DNA from: Papiliotrema nemorosa
Lineage: Eukaryota > Basidiomycota > Tremellomycetes > Tremellales > Rhynchogastremaceae
Length of the DNA: 64,000 nucleotides
Direction of reading: 5' to 3'
NCBI GenBank assembly: GCA_032158125.1
Contig: JASKOT010000006.1
Span: forward strand, 186,001 to 250,000
Shown: piece after piece, positions 57,566 through 64,000 of the stretch
How the letters are laid out: each line of letters starts with the position of its first letter
Position numbering within the stretch: the first letter of the stretch is position 1
Position numbers and translations under genes: made by a program
The notes under the pieces: model-generated
The model's database searches: none
Told to the model about the DNA's origin: nothing
What the model saw: the letters and a program-made list of their open reading frames with translations, nothing else

Positions 57566-60500
57566 ATGAGGAAAAAGCCTTGCGTCAAGTTTTTCAACAA
57601 CGGTTCGTGCAAGTACGGTGTCCACTGCACCTTCTCCCACACCGACCCCGAGACGTCGAAGATCGCGTCAGCCAGCGGGAGCGGCAAAAAAGGTTTCCAA
57701 ACGAAGAAATGCACCTCATTTTGGGAGACCGGTCAGTGCAAGTTCGATTTCGAATGTCGATATCCACATCTCGCCAATCCAGCTCTGAGACCCAAGTCCA
57801 ACAAGGCTGACGATACCGATAATGGAGACAAGTGGAGATCAGCCAATGGAGTCGGAAAGGTCCAAGCTGTTGATCCAACCTTCCCAGCGTTCTCGACAAT
57901 TCAAAGTCGAGTTTCCGACGATCTGCTGATGCCCTCCAAGTTGCTACCTCCACACAAGGTCAAGGGTATCATCACGGAAGCCAGCAAGGAAGGCAAAAGA
58001 GTCACCTCGGCTACGCTGGTCGAAGAGCTCGTCTTGGCTCTCAGTTCGTCAAACAAGAACAACGAGGCTTGGGCAAGTATCCCTAACGAAGGAGGAGAGG
58101 TCTGGCTGACGAGATAGGACTTTGATGAGCGACAGAGTCTTCTCGGCGCCGTTGCGAAAGTAGGTGTCTAAAGATAGTGACCAAGCTCTTGGTATCGACT
58201 GACATTAGACACCCGGCGAATTCCTGCTGAAGTTTGCGGAGATGCTTCGATGGCCCGACGTCTCGACCAAAGGCTGTGCCAGAGATCGAATATCCTTTCA
58301 GAGCTGTTACATGGGAATCGTAGCGGTGGGTCTCCCTCGCGTACTGCAATCGCCGAACTAAGTCTCAGTACATGACTTCCGAGGCAGTCCTCAAGAGTGC
58401 TGCCCACACGCATGTCAGGTATGTACGACTGCCGAGACTGACCGCGTCGGCTGACGAGAATAGCGCTCTATATGGGCTTATCGACTACAACCTTGAAGTT
58501 ATTCTCACTACCCTCAATGATGGGATCACAGAATGTCTAGAGGCCGGAACATTCCAAGACAGATCTCCACCGGTCTACCTTAGAACCAAGGTAATCAACA
58601 TCGTGACCGGAATTCAGATCTTCAAACCCATTGCAGTACTGCTTGCCGAGTGAGTTTCTCTTGTCAAATGTCATCGAGCTTATACCGTAGGTACATCACC
58701 AGATTCCGATCGGCCATGACGTCCCATCCCGAGCTCAGCGACTTTGTCTCGCAGCTTGTCGAGCAGTTTGAGGCGTGGGAAGATCTCCTTCTTCGAGGCA
58801 CGTTTGATGATGCTCTCAGAGATCGAGACATCAAGGACAAGGAGTTCTTCTTGAAGGACACAAAAAAACACCTCGCCGTGCTTCGAGAGCTCGTGTCCAA
58901 ATCGTTCCAGCTAGCAGCTGGCGACAACGGCAAGCTGGACACCAAGGCTTTCAACCCGTCTCTTGGTGTCTTGGCATACACTTACCGGTCAGCCAAGTCC
59001 AAATGTCACAATGTAGTCGTTTGCTAAGTGGCAGAGAATACGATGGTCCGGGTGAGCTATGTAGAGATGGACCACGTCACGACAATGGTAACATTATATG
59101 TTGTTCGCTCGCTGACGCAAGACCACGAGGATATTACGGACATCAAAATCCCTCCGACGACTGATGAGCTGCTCTCCGATACAGAACCGTATCTTCCGGT
59201 CAATCTCCCCGGGGCGAAGCATCACTTACCCGCCGACAGTATCGACAAGATGTAAGTACAAGTACACGTAAACGAACCGAAGCTGAAGCGAAAGTCTGGA
59301 TTTACAATTCCGACTCCTCCGTGCGGATGCCACGACATCATTGTCAAAAGGTATCAAGCTTGTTCTGGAGAATCTCAATCATGACGATTTCCACAATACT
59401 CAGAGTGAAATCTCATCTTCCCACCCACCCATCCGAAGTCTGACTTCCAGTCGCAAATCTACTGCGTACCGGTGGAGGGCGATTCGTCGCTTCGTCCGAC
59501 TGGTCTGACTCGATGTGAGGAGTCAGCACATCGCTTGGGATTGCCTGCCTGACCAGTAGCATGATGCCGCTCATTGCCAACGTGCAGTATTCGGGATTCA
59601 GCCTCGACCATAAACATGGTCTCGTCATCCATGTTCGAGCGGATAGTCCACCCGGAGACGCAAGGAGCGGGTTTGCCGGAATACGAAAACGATTCTGGGA
59701 ATCGGGAAAGAGACTTCCTCAAGGGGGTCTCGTCGCCCTGGTCACGAAAGAAGGAGACTCGCCAGCAACGGTCGCCCTCGCTATCCTCACAAGTCGTAGG
59801 CTACTTTACGGAAACACAGCTAATACCAGACGCGGACAGCATCAAACATCTCGATAGACCCGGTCGATCAGGTATCGAGTTTGGCCTAGCGTTTGTGGAC
59901 GCACAAGATGGGCTTCGAGCGGCAGAGAATCTTCGAACCAGGGACGAGTCGAAGAGCGATGTGCGAGTCTTGCTCGAGAGCCCAGTCCTGTATGAAGCGG
60001 TCCGACCCTTTCTACAAGCGATACAGAAAATCGATCCCGTCACTCTTCCTCTGGGAGAGTATATCAGACATGGCAATCTACAAGGCAAGCCGATTGCTTT
60101 GCCCGAGTACGCGACGGTGCCTGGATTCACCTGGGATCTGAAAGGTCTGCTCAAACCTGAATATAGAGGTGAAGGCTGTTCCTTTGATCCCTCCAACGCG
60201 AATTCAATCGCCTCAGCAAGGGAGGTCTTGCACGCGCATGGCAAACTCGATACCAGGTGAGCACCTCCCTTCATGTCTGGCAAAGAGGACCACAAATTAA
60301 ACCTGTAGTCAAAGTGATGCTGTGCTGGACTCTCTCACCCGAGAGCTCTCCTTGATTCAAGGACCTCCGGGGACTGGAAAGGTAAGTAGTCTGAAGGCAA
60401 ATCACTCAGCTTATTCACAGACGTTCACCGGTGTCGAGTTGCTCCGGCTCCTCATTGAGAACAACGTCGGGTGAGTGCAGCCTATGAGCGGCGTAAAGCA

Positions 60501-63500
60501 GTCTGGTTGCTAAGCTGAACAAAACTAGACCCATTGTTCTACTTGCCTTTACCAATCATGCTCTCGGCCACATCCTACGGGCGATCCATGATGGGGAAGT
60601 TACCCGAAGCATGCTTCGTCTTGGGTCCAGGAGCAAAGATGAGGTCGTTTCACAGTACTCGCTGGAAATGGTCGAAAGAGTGGGCAAGAAGGACACATCA
60701 CTGCACCATCAGACAGGGATATTCCATGGCGAGATGAAAGATCTCGAAGGAGTAAGTGGGCTCGTTGATCATATCCCGAGACTATCTGACCAGTGGCAGG
60801 AGATGAAAAAGGTGTCCCAGGCTATCACCTCCCAAGTGGCATCCGACGAACAGATCATGTTGTACCTCGAGATGGAATTGCCCCAACTCAAGGTTAGCAT
60901 TTCCAACCCACCGGACTATACATACATGCTATACGAACATGCGACCGATACGAGCGGCTGGGAAACAATCGGAAAGTCGCATTCCAAAGTCTCCTTGTGG
61001 TCTTTCTGGCTTAAAGGTATGGACCTGGACCATCTCCGATATCTCGAGAACAAACCGGTTGGACAGAAGGTGGAGCCTCTTAATAACACCTCGAATCGCT
61101 TCGACCAGCTCGAAGAGGTCAATGAGGGTGATTCGGAGTCGAGCGACGATGGTTCATCGTCTACCGCATGGGATGATGACGTGCAAAGGGATAGGACACT
61201 CGACTTCATGTTTGCCGAGCCTGATGTCGAAGATTGGGAAGTGATGTCGGACGATGAGGGTACTCACTTTGATGAGCCCATCGCCGATGTCGTCTCGGAC
61301 AGCAGAACCGATATCAATGGCACAGCCGTCAAGCCCGAACCAGTAGATGTGGTGCAAGACAAAGCGGCCTTCTTGGAATTCTTCGATATGAAGGCGTTAC
61401 CTAGAATACCCCAAACCGATCGAAAGTTATCGGTCTTGCTCGAAGACGGCGATGCGTGGTCATTCTCTCTTGAGGAGCGAAGACGAGTTGCAGAGTTTGT
61501 GATGGGAAAAGCGAAGAGCGAGCTGGATGAGGACATGTTGGCGACATTTGTGGTACTGGCGAAGAAACATGCCGAGGCGAGGAAGCGATATGCGGAAGCC
61601 CGAGATAATGTGAGTCGCATTCTCGACAGTTGGTGAGAGATGCACCTTGACGTGAAGATCCGAGTCAAGCTGCTCAAGAACATCAAGCTCCTGGGCTCGA
61701 CTACAACGGGTGAGTGTGACTGAAAATCTGGTCTTGTACGAGGCTGAATTCGGAAGGTGCTGCTAAACTGCCCACCGTCTTGACCGTAAGTGACACATGG
61801 TCATCCTAGCTGAACCCGCACAGGGTTTCTCCCCTCAAGTGCTGGTCATTGAAGAAGCTGGCCAAGTGCTCGAGGCACATGTGCTTGCAACTTTCTTCCC
61901 CACCATCAAGCACGTCATTGCAATCGGCGATCCGCTTCAGCTTCGACCTAATGTCAACTGCTACGGTGAGCTGCTACCATATTCAAGAGATTTGAGCGTT
62001 CTGTTGACGCCTCAGAACTCTCGGTCGACAGTCCCCGAGGGAAGGAAATGTTTCGCTTTGATGTTAGCTTGATGGAGCGGCTGTCGTCTGGAGGCTTGCC
62101 CATGAGTCAGCTTCTGCTCCAACGACGGATGAGACCCCAGATCTCAAGCCTGATCCGGTAAGCCCTTGAAGACCTCTGACAAGCAAGTCATTGGCTTAAC
62201 CGAAGCATTCCGCAACTGTACCCTCGACTAGAGGATCATGAGCTTGTTCAAGGATACCCTGATGTACGGGGAATGGGCAGAAACGTATTCTTCTGGTAAA
62301 TACAGAACGCTTGAGTCCACTCAGCAGATGGCTGATATCCAAGTGATCACCGACATAAGGACTCGAAAGTAGGCGAAGACGGGGGAAGTCGTCATAATGA
62401 CTATGAAGTCCGTACAACATGGGTCTTCACTGTGCTCGAGCTCATGTCGCAGGTCAAAATGGCTTGCGATCTAGCGCGTTACCTTCTCAAACAAGGCACA
62501 TACAACGAGGAAGGAGACATTGTCATTCTAGTGAGCTGCTATGATCGCGGTCAATACTCCGTGAGCTAACGCTCAGTGTGCTTACCTCGGGTAAGCATGG
62601 TGATCGTGGCTACAGCTCCGCTGAACTTTGAGTCAACTTATCAAGTTTAGAAACGCACTCAAGGACCAATACATGGTGATACTGGATGAGAGAGATCAGC
62701 GCGAGATGAACAAGCGAGACGCAGATGATCAGGAAGATGTAACGCCCGAGGTCAAAAGAGTCTCAGTCGGTCGCCATGTGAGGATGTTGTTGCATCGTTA
62801 TCATTTTGAGCTGATCCTAGATTCTTCTGCGCACTATCGACAACTTTCAAGGAGAAGAAGCGAAGATGTGTGTCAAGTTGTTCATCGCGCAGCTGATCAT
62901 ATAGCATCATACTCTCATTGGTTCGGAACGCAGGGAGCACCGAAGATGACGACCCTCATCCTGTCTCACCCTCTATAGGCTTCCTCAAGGTTTGCGTTGC
63001 CGGGATTCCATCAGTAAATAGAGCTGACGAAAAGTCGAACAATCGAGTCAATGTTGCTTTGTCCAGAGCAAAGCATGGAATGTACATCATGGGTCACGCC
63101 GAGCAGTTGGCGTCTCAGTCCCCCATGTGGGAGACGATCGTGGATCAGCTTGTCGAGTCTGAATCGATAGGGACCGGGTGGCCTATCGCTTGTGCAAATC
63201 ACCCCGAGACTCTGCGCTATGTCGATCAACCTGGCCAAATCCAGCTCATTTCTCCTGACGGTACGTCTAACATAGTCTGCTCGGCTCCAGCTGACGACAA
63301 GGCGGTTGTATGCTTAGATGGCAAGTGCCTAATGACCTGTTACGGATCTGAGCTAACACACAGCGGGCAGGCCATGCAATGTGGCCATATCTGCGAGCAG
63401 AAGGTAGTCAACACCTACGCCTTTGCTGATTACAGTGTCATCCAGATGATCAAGAGCATGCCCTCATCAAATGTCACAAGCCATGTGGCCGACTCCTGCA

Positions 63501-64000
63501 GCCATGTGAACATCCTTGCGTCAAGCGGTGCTTTGAAGATTGTGGTACATGTCAGCAGGTCGTGTACGATGTGGAACTTCCTTGTGGTCACAAGATGGAT
63601 CTTTCATGGTGTGTGACTGAAATGTCACTCAATAACGATACAGTGAGGACACTACTCGACTGGAGCTCGTGGAATGTCAGGCTCAGGTATCAAAGCAATT
63701 CACGACTTGTTCGTAGGAGCCCTCCCAAGTCAAGCTGAGCTGATATTTGTAGGCGAGCACGAAAAGCTCGTTCCATGTGTAGGCTTCCTTATCCAGCGAA
63801 CGGCAAAACACTGACTCCATAGGGCGAAAACATTTTGAATTACCTCTGCACGGCTGCATGTGGGCAACCTCGAGATTGCTGCGGCAGAACCTGTACCGCG
63901 CCATGCCATCTTTGTCAATGGCATTCCTCCAAAGCGGAGGTGATTGCGACACCTCAAGGTCTCCACGTCGACCCATTAGATGACCTCGCTCCGGCCGGGA
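57566..64000 (+). CDS. NFX1-type zinc-finger SF1 RNA helicase (ZNFX1/Hrr1-like), runs off the right edge; in-frame TAG
   Basis: The ATG at 57566 begins two CCCH fingers, CVKFFNNGSCKYGVHCTFSH and CTSFWETGQCKFDFECRYPH (both C-x8-C-x5-C-x3-H). Many exons with 32-60-nt introns follow, carrying EYDGPGEL and GPRHDND (joined across introns), LRTGGGRF and VHVRADSPPGDARS. The helicase motifs are IQGPPGTGKT (I), LAFTNHALGHIL (Ia), VLVIEEAGQVLEAH (II), IGDPLQLRPNV (III), LLQRRMRP (IV), DNFQGEEAK (V) and NNRVNVALSRAKHG (VI). NFX1-like Cys/His repeats begin near 63370 and continue to the edge. Family members act in small-RNA silencing (S. pombe Hrr1, animal ZNFX1). A TAG at 58115-58117 breaks the frame between WLTR and DFDERQSLL, although coding sense continues on both sides. 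The 3' end is outside the window. Confidence 0.85.

Noticed and set aside
58077..58117. A 41-nt intron (GTATCC...CTGAC...TAG) that would remove the helicase stop
   Set aside because: Signals and size look good, but the length is not a multiple of three in this context, and splicing would create a stop two codons later.

Overview
The window is nuclear DNA of a filamentous or dimorphic fungus, almost certainly a basidiomycete and most likely a tremellomycete (Cryptococcus/Tremella relatives). The evidence is dense genes cut by many very short introns (mostly 32-45 nt, GT(G/A)AG(T) donors, CTRAY branch sites close to the AG), a class IV chitin synthase with a DEK-type tail, a PalI/Rim9 protein, an Ena-type ATPase, an NFX1-type helicase and a Crypton-like tyrosine recombinase. 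The species call is inference.

Layout. 0-5 kb: the 3' end of a zinc-finger gene, an 82-bp tandem repeat, and a spliced tyrosine-recombinase gene (DUF3435/Crypton type). 5-14 kb: the phosphate symporter PHO89, then a repeat island around an intron-containing tRNA-Met and its truncated duplicate. The island holds a long inverted-repeat element with a solo LTR nested in it (perfect 5-bp target duplication). Profilin and the vacuolar transporter chaperone VTC1 follow. 14-35 kb: a GIY-YIG-like protein, chitin synthase, a nucleolar-looking zinc-finger protein, Rim9/PalI, a DH-PH RhoGEF, a GNAT acetyltransferase, a membrane-anchored sterol esterase/lipase and a two-helix membrane protein.

36.5-43.6 kb: a same-strand run of short, acidic, unrecognised genes that share motifs with one another (a tyrosine-proline block and a hydrophobic-Asp C-terminal block). 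At least one is cut by an in-frame stop and another looks frameshifted, as in a fast-evolving birth-and-death family. This is the best candidate for something undescribed. 43.9-47.5 kb: the ENA-type P-type ATPase, whose catalytic DKTGT motif is split by an intron. 48-50.2 kb: further short orphan genes on the other strand, one with an in-frame TGA. 50.7-56 kb: malate synthase with an unusual C-terminal tripeptide, and a membrane/coiled-coil protein. 57.6 kb to the right edge: a CCCH plus NFX1-type superfamily-1 helicase (ZNFX1/Hrr1-like, a family tied to RNA silencing) with an in-frame TAG in its N-terminal part.

Themes: phosphate and polyphosphate handling (PHO89, VTC1), cell wall and pH/salt response (chitin synthase, Rim9, RhoGEF, ENA), lipid and glyoxylate metabolism (sterol esterase, malate synthase), and genome defence beside mobile DNA (helicase, recombinase, LTRs). 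Exon boundaries were worked out by hand from splice signals and reading frame, with no transcripts or database searches.
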